Under the pieces are notes generated by a model. It saw only the letters and a program-made list of their open reading frames with translations, made no database searches and had not been told where the DNA came from. The translations under genes and the position numbers were made by a program. From positions 1 through 64,000 of the forward strand of contig JAFYLS010000092.1 of assembly GCA_017550035.1 (NCBI GenBank): a DNA stretch of 64,000 nucleotides. The letters run 5' to 3'. Source of the stretch: Clostridia bacterium (GTDB taxonomy: Bacteria > Bacillota > Clostridia > Christensenellales > Aristaeellaceae). This document shows positions 7,121 to 15,359 of the stretch, piece by piece. How positions within the stretch are numbered: position 1 is the first letter of the stretch; every line of letters starts with the position of its first letter.

Positions 7121-9413
7121 CAGGCAGGCGTTTTTGAAACGCCTTGCATGGAATGTGCCCGTGTCCGCGCTGGGTGCGTGGGGCTTGGCGGAGATTTATT
7201 TTGCCGCGCTGCCTGCAGGCGGTGTGCCCGTCTATTTCCTGCCCCTTGCAGCGCTTTTGATGTGCCTGGTGCTGGGGCTTTTTGACGTATTGCTGAGCAG
7301 AAAAGGCAAGCTCATCGCCGCTGCCGCATTTTTGCTGGCGGAAGGCACTTTGTTTTTTTTGAACCGCGGTTTTGCGCATGCCGTTTACCGGGCAGTATGG
7401 TCCATGGGACTGGGCTTTTCCGGGCTTGAGGGGGCCATGCTGCCCTACGGCGGGGAACTGGCGCTTTTGTTGTCGCTGATTTTTTCCATGGTGTCCTATT
7501 CGCTTGTGCGGGAAAATCAGTTTCCCCTGGCCATGGGCTGCCATTTGCCCGTACTGGCAGCAGGCGTGTACCTGACGGGCGGGGAAACCTTCCTCTATGT
7601 GCTGCCCGTGCTGCTTAGCCTTTTGTGCATGCTGTCGGGGATGAACGGCAGGAGGCTTTCCGCCGTTTTGATTTCGGCGGTCATGGTGGGTGCAGCGTTC
7701 CTGATTACGCCGCGGGAAGAAAATGTGACCGTTGCGCCCCTCAAGCAGACGGCGGATGAAATCCGCAACCTGTTCGAGGACTATTTCTTCTTCACCGATA
7801 CCCGGGAAAGTTTCTCCATGCACAGTGCAGGCTATCAGCCGCTGAAGGAGCGTCTGGGCGGGGAAGCCAGCCCCGGGCAGGAGGCTGTGATGCAGGTGGA
7901 AGGCGCGCCCAACGCCGCCATATACCTGCGTGCCTCTTCCATGAACACCTATACCGGCCTTAACTGGTACGATACCCTGTCCGGCAGGCGGTACCTGTAT
8001 ACATCCCGCTCTTTTGAGGATTTGCGCCGGGAGATTTTTGATGAGGCGCGTCCATTTGCAGGCGAAACGGAAACGCAGACCGTTTCCGTCACGATGCTTG
8101 ATCAAGGGACGACCACGCTGTTTGTGCCCCAGCGGCTGAGGCACTTGAGCACCCTTTCCGACCGCATGGTGCCCTATTACAACGATGCGGGGGAAGTGTA
8201 CATCACCCGCAATGTATCGGCGCAGGATGCCTACACGGCGGCGTATCTGCCGCTGGATGTTACCCGGAATGCCACCCGGCAGATGATCAGGGAAAATCTG
8301 CTGACTCCTGATGCAAACATGGCAGCTGTGCAGGAAAACTATTTGACCGTGCCGCCCCATATCCAGCAGGAAGTGTGGGATATTGCTTCTCGGGTCACGG
8401 AAGGGTTGGCCGATCCTCTGGAAAAAGCGCTGGCCATCCGCAATTATCTGCAGCAAAATTACACGTATGAACTGAAGGTGGGCGAGCCGCCTTCTTCGGT
8501 GGACTTTGTGGCCTATTTCCTGCTGGGTCCGGATAAAGCGGGCTACTGTACCTATTTTGCTTCGGCCCAGACCATTTTGTGCCGTATGGCAGGGGTGCCC
8601 GCCCGGTATGTGGTGGGATACCTGGCCAATACGGATGAAAACGGGCAGGCGCTGCTGACAGATAAGGATGCCCATGCATGGACCGAAGTGTACTTGAACG
8701 GCTTTGGCTGGCTCACGCTGGACGCAACGCCGGGCAACCAGCAGTCATCGCAGGATGAACAGGGCGATGGGCCGGAAGAAGGAAATGACCCTGTCCCTAC
8801 GCCTACCCCCACCCCCACGCCGACGCCCGAACCGGATACGCCGGATGCAACGCCTACGCCTGAACCTGTGGAACAACCTGAAACACCTACCCCCGAACCT
8901 ACCCAAACCCCTGAAGTCGAGCCGGAAGAGGATGTTACCCCGCCGCCGGAGGAACAGCCGCCCGAGGATGAGGATGAACCCGGCAATGACCGCCGCGCAT
9001 GGTGGTGGTGGCTGCTTGCACTGCTGCTGATGGTGCTGCTTGCGCTGTGGATGAAAGTGTCTTCGCCCGAAAACCGGGCAAAGCGGCATCCGGAAATGGC
9101 GGGCGCTGTCTATGCCGATGGGTGCCTGCTGCTGCTCCGCGCCATGAAGCTGCGCAGAGGCAGGCAGGAAACGCTGTCCGAGTTTGCCATCCGGTGTGAG
9201 CAGGCATGCGGTGTGCCGCTGAGAAATTTCTTCGCCGTGCTTGCCCGCAGCGTATATGCCAGACAAAGCTCCCATAACCGCTGCATGGATGCCCGCACTG
9301 CGGAAAATGCTTACCGCATGCTGCTGAGGGCATGCCGCCGGCGTCATAAAGCGTTTATGCGGCTTCATATGGCAGTGCGCCGCAACAGGCGGTATTCACT
9401 GCCGCGCTTCTGA
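7104..9413 (+). CDS. TgpA-like membrane transglutaminase-domain protein
   Basis: A 769-residue protein with five or six N-terminal membrane helices (about residues 10-200), an extracytoplasmic region, and a transglutaminase-like core with the catalytic triad visible: C482 (GYCTYFASA), H524 (DAHAWTEVY) and D540 (LTLDATPG). A Pro/Thr linker (PTPTPTPTPEP repeats, then an acidic stretch) leads to one more membrane helix (WWWWLLALLLMVLLALW) and a cytoplasmic tail of about 115 residues of DUF4129 type. Start ATG at 7104 follows GTGGAGG. It is the last gene of the MoxR-DUF58 operon and ends before a strong terminator. Likely a cell-envelope protein-modifying enzyme or protease-like hydrolase. Confidence 0.9.
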   Translation: MSRPLDRQAFLKRLAWNVPVSALGAWGLAEIYFAALPAGGVPVYFLPLAALLMCLVLGLFDVLLSRKGKLIAAAAFLLAEGTLFFLNRGFAHAVYRAVWSMGLGFSGLEGAMLPYGGELALLLSLIFSMVSYSLVRENQFPLAMGCHLPVLAAGVYLTGGETFLYVLPVLLSLLCMLSGMNGRRLSAVLISAVMVGAAFLITPREENVTVAPLKQTADEIRNLFEDYFFFTDTRESFSMHSAGYQPLKERLGGEASPGQEAVMQVEGAPNAAIYLRASSMNTYTGLNWYDTLSGRRYLYTSRSFEDLRREIFDEARPFAGETETQTVSVTMLDQGTTTLFVPQRLRHLSTLSDRMVPYYNDAGEVYITRNVSAQDAYTAAYLPLDVTRNATRQMIRENLLTPDANMAAVQENYLTVPPHIQQEVWDIASRVTEGLADPLEKALAIRNYLQQNYTYELKVGEPPSSVDFVAYFLLGPDKAGYCTYFASAQTILCRMAGVPARYVVGYLANTDENGQALLTDKDAHAWTEVYLNGFGWLTLDATPGNQQSSQDEQGDGPEEGNDPVPTPTPTPTPTPEPDTPDATPTPEPVEQPETPTPEPTQTPEVEPEEDVTPPPEEQPPEDEDEPGNDRRAWWWWLLALLLMVLLALWMKVSSPENRAKRHPEMAGAVYADGCLLLLRAMKLRRGRQETLSEFAIRCEQACGVPLRNFFAVLARSVYARQSSHNRCMDARTAENAYRMLLRACRRRHKAFMRLHMAVRRNRRYSLPRF

Positions 9414-9463
9414 CGGAGACCTTTGAAACAGAAATCCCGTTGTTCCTTCCCTGAATAAAAATG

Positions 9464-9507
9464 ACCCCATCTTCCCGCATGGCAGGGAGATGGGGTTTTG
9501 TTTTTGA
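9464..9507 (+). terminator. Intrinsic terminator of the MoxR operon
   Basis: CCCCATCT and AGATGGGG arms, with inner CCC/GGG, followed by TTTTGTTTTT. Confidence 0.85.
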
Positions 9508-9578
9508 GAGGAATCGTGTTGCCGATCGAAATAGATGTGGCGAAGCCGTATGACCAGAACATGAAGCCCCGAACAGGT

Positions 9579-9635
9579 CGTGGGACGGAGATGTGGGAAA
9601 CAGGTGTTGGTCGAAAAGGAAGTGGCAACGCCACC
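9579..9635 (-). repeat. Family B element after the aldo/keto reductase stop
   Basis: On the minus strand the TAA at 9638-9636 is followed after one base by hairpin GTGGC-gtt-GCCAC (9634-9622), then TTTTCGACC (about 9617-9609) and ATCTCCGTCCCACGACC (to 9578). This is the B arrangement seen after other minus-strand genes. A weaker second GATCGAAAT box lies near 9522. Confidence 0.6.
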
Positions 9636-10817
9636 TTAGCCGAAAATTTTGAAAATCTTTACGGCTTTGCGGGCGGTTTTGTATAACAAGCCTTCCATGT
9701 CGTCGGCGGCTTCCTTCAGCTTTTCCCGGATGGGCAGGTGCTGGGGGCAGTGGCTTTCGCATTTGCCGCAGCCGATGCAGTTGGAAGCGGAGGTGGCATT
9801 TTTGCGGAAAGCGGTGCACATGGCATATTCGATCAATCCGCGGGTCTTATCTTCGGTATGGCGGCGGTTGTAGGCGGCAAAGGTGCCGGGAATGTCCACG
9901 TTCCTGGGGCAGGGCATGCAGTAGCCGCAGCCGGTGCAGCCCACCTTCATTCTGGCATTGATGGCGGCGACTACCTGACGCAGCATCGTCTGGTCTTCTT
10001 CCGTCATGGCGCCGATTTGGGTATCGGAAGCCGTCTGCATGTTTTCTTCCAGCATTTCCATGCTGTTCATGCCGCTGAGCACGCAGGTCACTTCTTTCTG
10101 GTCCCACAGCCAGCGCAGCGCCCATTGAGCCGGGGTGCGCTGTACAGCGGCGTTTTCAAACAGCTTCATGGCTTCTTTGGGCAGATTGCGCACCAGTTTG
10201 CCGCCGCGCAGCGGCTCCATGATGATGACGGGCAGCCCTTTTGCATGGGCGTGGTTCAGCCCGCGGCGCCCTGCCTGGCTGTTTTCGTCCATGTAATTGT
10301 ACTGGATCTGACAAAAATCCCAGTCGTAGGCGTCCACCAGACGGCAGAAAGTGTCGCTGTTTCCGTGATAGGAAAAGCCCACCTGACGGATTTCGCCTGT
10401 GCGCTTTTTTTCTTCCAGCCATTCTTTGACGCCCAGAGCGCACATTTTATCCCAGGTGGCGGTGTCCGTCAGCATGTGCATCAGGTAATAATCCACATGG
10501 TCTGTGCGCAGGCGCTTAAGTTCTTCCCGGAACAGCTTTTCCATGCCCTCCCGGCTGCGGATCAGGTAATGGGGCAGCTTGGTGGCAATATAGACCTGAT
10601 TGCGCACGTTGTTTTTTTCCAGAATTTCGCCCAGCGCGCTTTCGCTGCCGGGGTAAATATAGGCTGTATCAAAATAGTTGACGCCGTTTTGGATGGCGTG
10701 CATGATCTCCTTTTCGGTTTCTTCCATGTCGATGCGCCCCATCTTCTGGGGAAAACGCATGCATCCGAAACCCAGTGCGGATACGGAATTGCCGTATTTA
10801 TCCAAGCGGTACTGCAT
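9636..10817 (-). CDS. Aldo/keto reductase with C-terminal 4Fe-4S domain
   Basis: A 393-residue oxidoreductase. The N-terminal TIM barrel (to about residue 280) has the AKR start (GFGCMRFP), the catalytic Asp/Tyr region NYFDTAYIYPGSE, Lys in ATKLP, and NADPH-binding segments. The C-terminus holds a ferredoxin-like unit with CTGCGYCMPCP and CIGCGKCESHCP, enough for 4Fe-4S cofactors. Such AKR-ferredoxin proteins are common in anaerobes and act as NAD(P)H or ferredoxin-linked reductases of unknown substrate. It is monocistronic, with its own promoter upstream. Confidence 0.92.
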   Translation of the reverse strand: MQYRLDKYGNSVSALGFGCMRFPQKMGRIDMEETEKEIMHAIQNGVNYFDTAYIYPGSESALGEILEKNNVRNQVYIATKLPHYLIRSREGMEKLFREELKRLRTDHVDYYLMHMLTDTATWDKMCALGVKEWLEEKKRTGEIRQVGFSYHGNSDTFCRLVDAYDWDFCQIQYNYMDENSQAGRRGLNHAHAKGLPVIIMEPLRGGKLVRNLPKEAMKLFENAAVQRTPAQWALRWLWDQKEVTCVLSGMNSMEMLEENMQTASDTQIGAMTEEDQTMLRQVVAAINARMKVGCTGCGYCMPCPRNVDIPGTFAAYNRRHTEDKTRGLIEYAMCTAFRKNATSASNCIGCGKCESHCPQHLPIREKLKEAADDMEGLLYKTARKAVKIFKIFG

Positions 10818-10844
10818 CTGAATTACGCCTCTCTTTCGAGGAAT

Positions 10845-10873
10845 ATCCTATCACAGCGGCACAGGGATTGCAA
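10845..10873 (-). promoter_or_regulatory. Promoter of the aldo/keto reductase
   Basis: Minus strand TTGCAA (10873-10868), 17-base spacer, TAGGAT (10850-10845) preceded by TGTGA. Confidence 0.6.
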
Positions 10874-10904
10874 TACAGCGGAGTTATACACAGAAAAACA
10901 CAGA

Positions 10905-10933
10905 AAACAAAAACCCCGCAGAAAACTGCGGGG
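10905..10933 (-). terminator. Terminator of the small membrane protein gene
   Basis: Minus strand CCCCGCAG-tttt-CTGCGGGG followed by TTTTTGTTTTC. Confidence 0.85.
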
Positions 10934-10947
10934 CAGCACAGCGTGAA

Positions 10948-11295
10948 TCATTCCAGAACCAAAGACTTTCTCTTTCCGTTCTTGTTCACGGGGTATTCAC
11001 GGATGCGGGTGACATAATCCAGATTGATGGCTTCGGTCTTTCCCTTGTTTTCGATGAGCAGCGCGCCATCCAGCACTTCCAGAATCACGCCTTCTGCATG
11101 ATGGGTAACGTCCATGGTATAAATGATGCAGTCTTTTCCGATAAAGCGTTTGGCCAGTTCAAGCATTTCCTTTGTTCCTCCGTTCTTATGTCGCTTTTTC
11201 ATTTCCATTACATTGCGGGCAGCCCTGGTTCTTCTTCCACTGGAAAAACAGATGAGAATCAGTATGAGAATAATAATCAGCCCCAAACTATCCAA
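10948..11295 (-). CDS. Small membrane-anchored protein of unknown function
   Basis: A 115-residue protein: one N-terminal membrane helix (LGLIIILILILICF), a basic stretch (RRTRAARNVMEMKKRHK), then a compact beta-rich cytoplasmic domain (FIGKDCIIYTMD…GVILEVLDGALLIENKGKTEAINLDYVTRIREYP). The layout recalls YajC, but the sequence does not match YajC motifs. The C-terminal domain resembles small Clostridia proteins that I know only as hypothetical. AAGGAGGTG precedes the ATG. It has its own extended -10 promoter and terminator, so it is expressed alone, divergently from the AI-2E-family transporter. Confidence 0.7.
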   Translation of the reverse strand: MDSLGLIIILILILICFSSGRRTRAARNVMEMKKRHKNGGTKEMLELAKRFIGKDCIIYTMDVTHHAEGVILEVLDGALLIENKGKTEAINLDYVTRIREYPVNKNGKRKSLVLE

Positions 11296-11380
11296 AGTGT
11301 CACCTCCTTCTTGGATGTTGCATGCCAGATCACCGGAAAAGCGTTCTTTCCGGTTGATTTATTCTTTTTCCTGTCTCAGC

Positions 11381-11386
11381 AGTATA
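11381..11386 (-). promoter_or_regulatory. Extended -10 of the small membrane protein gene
   Basis: Minus strand TGCTATACT; the -35 region is poor (TTTCTT at 17 bases). Faces away from the extended -10 at 11494. Confidence 0.4.
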
Positions 11387-11493
11387 GCATATCGCCGCTG
11401 AAAAAGAAAGTATGTGTACACGACATTTTTGCTTTCCTTGGAAAAAAACGTAAATTTCACCTGCAGATTCTATTTATATGGCGGAAAGTGTGG

Positions 11494-11499
11494 TATACT
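11494..11499 (+). promoter_or_regulatory. Extended -10 of the AI-2E-family transporter gene
   Basis: TGGTATACT with weak -35 (TATTTA at 17 bases). It excludes the ATG near 11478 as a start. Confidence 0.45.
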
Positions 11500-11531
11500 G
11501 TATGTCGATAAGAGAAAGGGCAGGTGCCTGT

Positions 11532-12749
11532 ATGAAACATGAATGGAAAAACTATATCCGCGTAGGTGTAACCGCTTTCGTGGTGTATTTGTGCATTCGC
11601 CATTGGGGCGATGCGCTGAAGGGCGTGGGTACGCTGTGGAAAGCCATGGAGCCGGTGATCATCGGCTTTGTGCTGGCGTATATTCTGAATATTCTTATGA
11701 GCTTCTATGAGAAGCTGATTTTCGGTCATGGCAGAAAAAAGCTGAAGCTTTTTGCCGGGAAGAATCAGAAGCCTTCTTCCCCGAGGAAGGCGTCCGGCAG
11801 CGGAAAATTCAAGGCGTTCCTGTACAAGCGGAGCGTGGCGGTCAGCCTGCTTCTGGCGGCACTGACCCTGGTTTTGCTGATCACCCTGATCCTGGTGCTG
11901 GTGGTGCCGCAGCTGATTGCCTGTATTGAACTGCTGATCGAAAAAATGCCCGGCGCCATGGACAACGTGTTCCAGTCGCTGATGAACAATGAATGGCTCC
12001 GGGAAAAGGGCTGGCTGGACGAAATTCAGGTGTTCCTGCAGGAGTTTGACTGGCAGGCCCGTCTGAGGCAGTTTTCCTCCGTCATTACCAGCAGTCTGGG
12101 CGGCGCGGTCAACTTCCTGACCACCACCATTACCAGCACGGTATCCGGTGTGGTCACAGCCTTCCTTGCCATCATTTTTGCCTTCTATATGCTGGCGGGC
12201 AAAGAACGCCTGCTGCGGCAGATGAATGCCTTGGTGGACCGCTTCATTTCCCCCGCCCGGGCGAAAAAGACCCGCTATGTGTTTCATGTGATGCACGACT
12301 GCTTCAGCCGCTACATCGTAGGTCAGTGCACCGAAGCGGTCATTCTGGGCGCCTTGTGTACGCTGGGCATGATCGTGCTGGGCATCCCCTATGCCACCAT
12401 GATCGGCGCGCTGATCGCCTTTACCGCCCTCATTCCCATTGCGGGCGCCTATATCGGCGCGGGCGTGGGCGCCTTTATGATCTTGACGGTGGACCCTGTG
12501 CAGGCGCTGATTTTTGTGGTGTTCCTCATTATTCTGCAGCAGCTGGAAGGCAATTTGATCTATCCCAAGGTTGTGGGTTCTTCCATCGGCCTGCCCGGTA
12601 TGTGGGTGCTGCTGGCGGTCACGCTGGGCGGCAGTTTGATGGGCATTCTGGGCATGCTGCTGTTTGTGCCGCTGACAGCGGCTGTGTACCGCATCCTTCG
12701 CGAAGTGGTGCAGAATACTTCGCCGCTGATGGAAAATAAAGTTGAATAA
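11532..12749 (+). CDS. AI-2E family transporter
   Basis: A 405-residue membrane protein of the AI-2 exporter/TqsA family (PF01594), with about eight membrane helices. An N-terminal pair (residues about 12-55) precedes a basic cytoplasmic loop, then helix RSVAVSLLLAALTLVLLITL, a soluble stretch, and the C-terminal bundle with the family pattern GIPYATMIGALIAFTALIPI and LEGNLIYPKVVGSSIGLP. Substrate unknown; some members are Na+(Li+)/H+ antiporters rather than AI-2 exporters. Start ATG at 11532 follows GGGCAGGTG; upstream in-frame ATGs overlap the promoter. Confidence 0.88.
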   Translation: MKHEWKNYIRVGVTAFVVYLCIRHWGDALKGVGTLWKAMEPVIIGFVLAYILNILMSFYEKLIFGHGRKKLKLFAGKNQKPSSPRKASGSGKFKAFLYKRSVAVSLLLAALTLVLLITLILVLVVPQLIACIELLIEKMPGAMDNVFQSLMNNEWLREKGWLDEIQVFLQEFDWQARLRQFSSVITSSLGGAVNFLTTTITSTVSGVVTAFLAIIFAFYMLAGKERLLRQMNALVDRFISPARAKKTRYVFHVMHDCFSRYIVGQCTEAVILGALCTLGMIVLGIPYATMIGALIAFTALIPIAGAYIGAGVGAFMILTVDPVQALIFVVFLIILQQLEGNLIYPKVVGSSIGLPGMWVLLAVTLGGSLMGILGMLLFVPLTAAVYRILREVVQNTSPLMENKVE

Positions 12750-12785
12750 GTGTAAATTGTTTTTGACAGCGGCGGCATAAATCCC

Positions 12786-12814
12786 TTGCGAATTGCATAA
12801 GGATGCGCTATACT
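12786..12814 (+). promoter_or_regulatory. Promoter of the TetR-type regulator
   Basis: TTGCGA (12786-12791), 17-base spacer, TATACT (12809-12814). The start region is followed by AAGGAG and ATG at 12850. Confidence 0.65.
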
Positions 12815-12849
12815 GTATAAGCGATACTTTTTTATACAAGGAGAAGCTT

Positions 12850-13395
12850 ATGAAGACGGACGCTCGTATTCTTCACACCCGGAAGGCGCTGCGCAATGCA
12901 TTGCTGAGCCTGCTTCCTGAAAAGTCCGTGGATACACTTACCGTGAAGGAAGTATGTGAAAAGGCCAATGTAAGCCGCGCTACTTTCTATAAGCATTACA
13001 AGGATTGTTTCGATCTGCTCAAACAGATGGAAAGCTGCATGCTGGAAAAATATCTCCATGCCCTGAACATCACCAACCCTGTGGACGTGAATCAGCTGGC
13101 AGAAGCGGTATATGATATGGTGGCGGAAAACCATGAACTGTTTCAGCTGGTGTATACCGATCCCCGCCATGAACAGCGAATTCAGTTCCTCATCAGCAAG
13201 GCGCATGATCCCTGCATCAACTGCTGGAAGAACATGCTCAAAAATATTACCGATACCGAACTGGAAGTGCTGTTCAGCTTTATTGCCAACGGTCTGGTGA
13301 ACACCATGGCCACGCTGTACGGCAAAATGGAAAAGGATGTGCTGGTTTCCCTGCTGCGGGGTATCATGCATCAGTGTATGGAAAAATACCTGTAA
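12850..13395 (+). CDS. TetR/AcrR family transcriptional regulator
   Basis: A 181-residue regulator. The N-terminal TetR helix-turn-helix is clear: TRKALRNALLSLLPEKSVDTLTVKEVCEKANVSRATFYKHYKD (recognition helix SRATFYKHY, residues about 41-49). The C-terminal part fits the TetR_C group of DhaS-like Firmicute regulators. Start ATG at 12850 has AAGGAG seven bases upstream. It follows the AI-2E-family gene by 100 bases but has its own promoter; whether it controls that transporter is unknown. Confidence 0.9.
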   Translation: MKTDARILHTRKALRNALLSLLPEKSVDTLTVKEVCEKANVSRATFYKHYKDCFDLLKQMESCMLEKYLHALNITNPVDVNQLAEAVYDMVAENHELFQLVYTDPRHEQRIQFLISKAHDPCINCWKNMLKNITDTELEVLFSFIANGLVNTMATLYGKMEKDVLVSLLRGIMHQCMEKYL

Positions 13396-13441
13396 TCAAA
13401 GAATGGTGTCCCGCGGGTAGATACCTGCCGGAACTTTACAA

Positions 13442-13486
13442 AACCCCGTCGCCCGACATGCTGCTTGCCGGATGACGGGGTTTTTG
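13442..13486 (+). terminator. Terminator of the TetR-type regulator
   Basis: ACCCCGTC and GACGGGGT arms with a 23-base loop region that can pair further, then TTTTTG. Confidence 0.8.
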
Positions 13487-13529
13487 TTTGGATGAGTTTG
13501 CGCGCTGGGGAAATGACCTTTCGGTATTT

Positions 13530-13634
13530 GGTGCATTAGGAAGGGGTTTGCCTGAAAGGAAATCGATGTGAGCAATACGGCAGGGTGCAGGGAATTTCAT
13601 TCCCTGCCCGGGGTTTGGGGACAGCGTCCCCAAA
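13530..13634 (-). repeat. Family A double-hairpin element, copy A3
   Basis: Minus strand: hairpin TTTGGGGAC/GTCCCCAAA (13634-13614), spacer CCCCGGG, hairpin CAGGGAAT/ATTCCCTG (13606-13588), then CACCCTGCCGTATTGC and, further on, CCTTCCTAATGCACC (to 13530). It lies beyond the terminator of the DMT-transporter gene. Box bases are slightly degraded compared with A1 and A4. Confidence 0.6.
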
Positions 13635-13636
13635 GG

Positions 13637-13668
13637 AAAAGCCGCTCCGGAGGGAGCGGCTCTTTTGT
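13637..13668 (-). terminator. Terminator of the DMT transporter gene
   Basis: AGCCGCTCC and GGAGCGGCT arms with a three-base loop and a short T-run on both sides; could act on either strand. Confidence 0.7.
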
Positions 13669-13680
13669 TTCTGAAAAGGA

Positions 13681-14595
13681 TTATTCGCCTTCGATGACGG
13701 CCAGCATCAGCACACCCACGATGATGATGGTGATGAACAGATACTGCTTCTTCGTCAGCTTTTCCTTCAGGAAGATACGGGAGAGGATCAGGGACACCAC
13801 GCACACAGAGGACAGGATGGGGGCGGCGATGGCGCCGTTGCCGCTCATGGCGTATACGTAGGTCAGCTGACCGGCGGTTTCGCACACGGCGGCCAGGGTC
13901 TTATCCTTCTGCTGCTTCAGGCTGCCGAAGGGCACGCGCTTGATCATCATGAAGATGAGCATCACCAGGCCCACCAGCGCGAAGGTCAGTTCGTAGGATA
14001 CGTTGGCTACCAACTCGATGTTGTCCGCATTGATGCCGATGAGGGGACTACTTTCCAGTTCCAGGAAGTAGATATCCAGCACGCAGCCCACAGCGTCAAT
14101 GAAGGCGTACAGGAAGGGCATGCAGAAGGCGATCACAGCCAGCTTCTTGCCCAGATGCTTGCGGCGGGTGGTTTCGCCGTGGTTTTCCAGATAGCCGATG
14201 CCAACCACGCCGATCATGATGATCACAATGGCGATGCCGGCGGGCAGGGAGATCATTTCGCCCAGCACGATGACGCACAGCAGCGAGCACAGCGCGCCGG
14301 AGGTGTTTTCGATGGGGTCGGAAATGGATTCTTCAATGAAGCGCATGCCGAAGAAAGAGAACGCCATGGACAGGATGTAGCAGGCGGATACCGGCAGGTA
14401 GGCGATCAGGTTCTTGAAATTGTAGCCGATATCTTCGGTCAGCAGGGTGTACACGGCGTGCAGACCCATCACGGCGCCCACCAGCACGCAGATCTTCAGG
14501 TGGCTGTACTTTTCACGTTCGACAGCACCCTTTTTGTAAAACAGTTCAGCAAGACCCCACAAAAGCGTGGTAGCCAGAGTATAAACAAGCCACAT
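13681..14595 (-). CDS. DMT-superfamily (EamA-like) membrane transporter
   Basis: A 304-residue protein with about ten membrane helices in two EamA-like halves. The first begins MWLVYTLATTLLWGLAELFY and the second around the LTFALVGLVMLIFMMI helix, closing with LFITIIIVGVLMLAVIEGE. The conserved Glu/Pro pattern SISDPIENTSGAL is seen at the end of helix 4. The substrate cannot be told. Start ATG at 14595 follows GGAGG; the longer open frame to 14721 reads through the leader. A perfect-spaced promoter 200 bases upstream leaves a long untranslated leader. Confidence 0.82.
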   Translation of the reverse strand: MWLVYTLATTLLWGLAELFYKKGAVEREKYSHLKICVLVGAVMGLHAVYTLLTEDIGYNFKNLIAYLPVSACYILSMAFSFFGMRFIEESISDPIENTSGALCSLLCVIVLGEMISLPAGIAIVIIMIGVVGIGYLENHGETTRRKHLGKKLAVIAFCMPFLYAFIDAVGCVLDIYFLELESSPLIGINADNIELVANVSYELTFALVGLVMLIFMMIKRVPFGSLKQQKDKTLAAVCETAGQLTYVYAMSGNGAIAAPILSSVCVVSLILSRIFLKEKLTKKQYLFITIIIVGVLMLAVIEGE

Positions 14596-14792
14596 AGTTT
14601 TTTTCCTCCGTATTTTTGTAAAAGAGTGGGGGTTCAAAACAGCGGCTTTTTCATGGAGAGCCCATGGCCAGGATAATAATGGTCTCCCGACGCAACCCTG
14701 CGCTGGATACGTCCATCGCACTTTCTCCTCATTTTCGTGGAATTTCCGGATCTGCCTGCGCTGCAGAAAGAGGCTGCAGCCGGAAGAACGGC
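14596..14792 (-). other. Long 5' leader of the DMT transporter gene
   Basis: About 197 bases separate the predicted transcription start from the ATG. The leader can form GCTGCAG/CTGCAGC (around 14759-14780), an AGCGCAGGGTTGCGT stem, and CATGG/CCATG (about 14652-14666) near the ribosome site. There is no T-run, so control, if any, would be translational. I could not match it to a known riboswitch. Confidence 0.35.
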
Positions 14793-14798
14793 AGGCTT

Positions 14799-14827
14799 AT
14801 TGTAGCAGAAAATGGAATATTTTGCAA
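14799..14827 (-). promoter_or_regulatory. Promoter of the DMT transporter gene
   Basis: Minus strand TTGCAA (14827-14822), 17-base spacer, TACAAT (14804-14799). Confidence 0.65.
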
Positions 14828-14909
14828 ATATAAATTAAAATGTACATTAACATCTTGTGTGTTCAACAAATCAAGACTAAATGCGCCTGATCGCGCACGG
14901 TGCCGCATA

Positions 14910-15359
14910 TCAGAACAATTCGCCCCGGACCGCTCCTTTTTCGATGGTCAATACGGCAAAATGCCCGTCCATGGCGGAGCCGGGATTCAAAAGCAGCACG
15001 CCGTCTTCTTCCCGCAGGAAGGGTCTGTGGGTGTGGCCGAACAAAGCCGCTTTTGCCTCTGCCCGGATGGCGGCTGCCTTCAGTTCGTAAAGACCGCTCT
15101 TTACGTTGAACGCATGCCCGTGGGTCATCAGCACGGTCACGCCGTCAAAATCAGGGGTGAAAACCGTGCCTTTGTCCCAGTCGCAGTTGCCGGGAGTGGC
15201 ATACAGGGGCGGCAGAGACGCTTCGTAGGGCTTCATATCCCGGTACCCGTCGCCCAAATGCACCACATAGTCAAACTTCCCCGTGCTTTCCGCCTTCATC
15301 AGCACGGTGCCCAGTTTGGCAGCATAGCCGTGGCTGTCGCTGAGAACCAGAATGCGCAT
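14910..15359 (-). CDS. YfcE/MJ0936-type metallophosphoesterase
   Basis: A 149-residue phosphodiesterase-like enzyme. Metal-binding motifs are in order: LSDSHG, HLGDGYRD, PGNCDWDKG, THGHAFNVK and LFGHTHRP, all five of the calcineurin-like fold. Family members cleave phosphodiester bonds in vitro; the natural substrate is unclear. The ATG at 15359 overlaps the preceding stop (TGATG); a GTG one codon earlier is possible. It is the last gene of the sdaAB-sdaAA-GNAT-rph/rdgB operon. Confidence 0.9.
   Translation of the reverse strand: MRILVLSDSHGYAAKLGTVLMKAESTGKFDYVVHLGDGYRDMKPYEASLPPLYATPGNCDWDKGTVFTPDFDGVTVLMTHGHAFNVKSGLYELKAAAIRAEAKAALFGHTHRPFLREEDGVLLLNPGSAMDGHFAVLTIEKGAVRGELF

Noticed and set aside
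14596-14792. Guanidine (ykkC) riboswitch in the DMT transporter leader
   Set aside because: AGGGTTGCG and CGGGAGA pieces are suggestive, but the order and the ACACGG-type core are missing.
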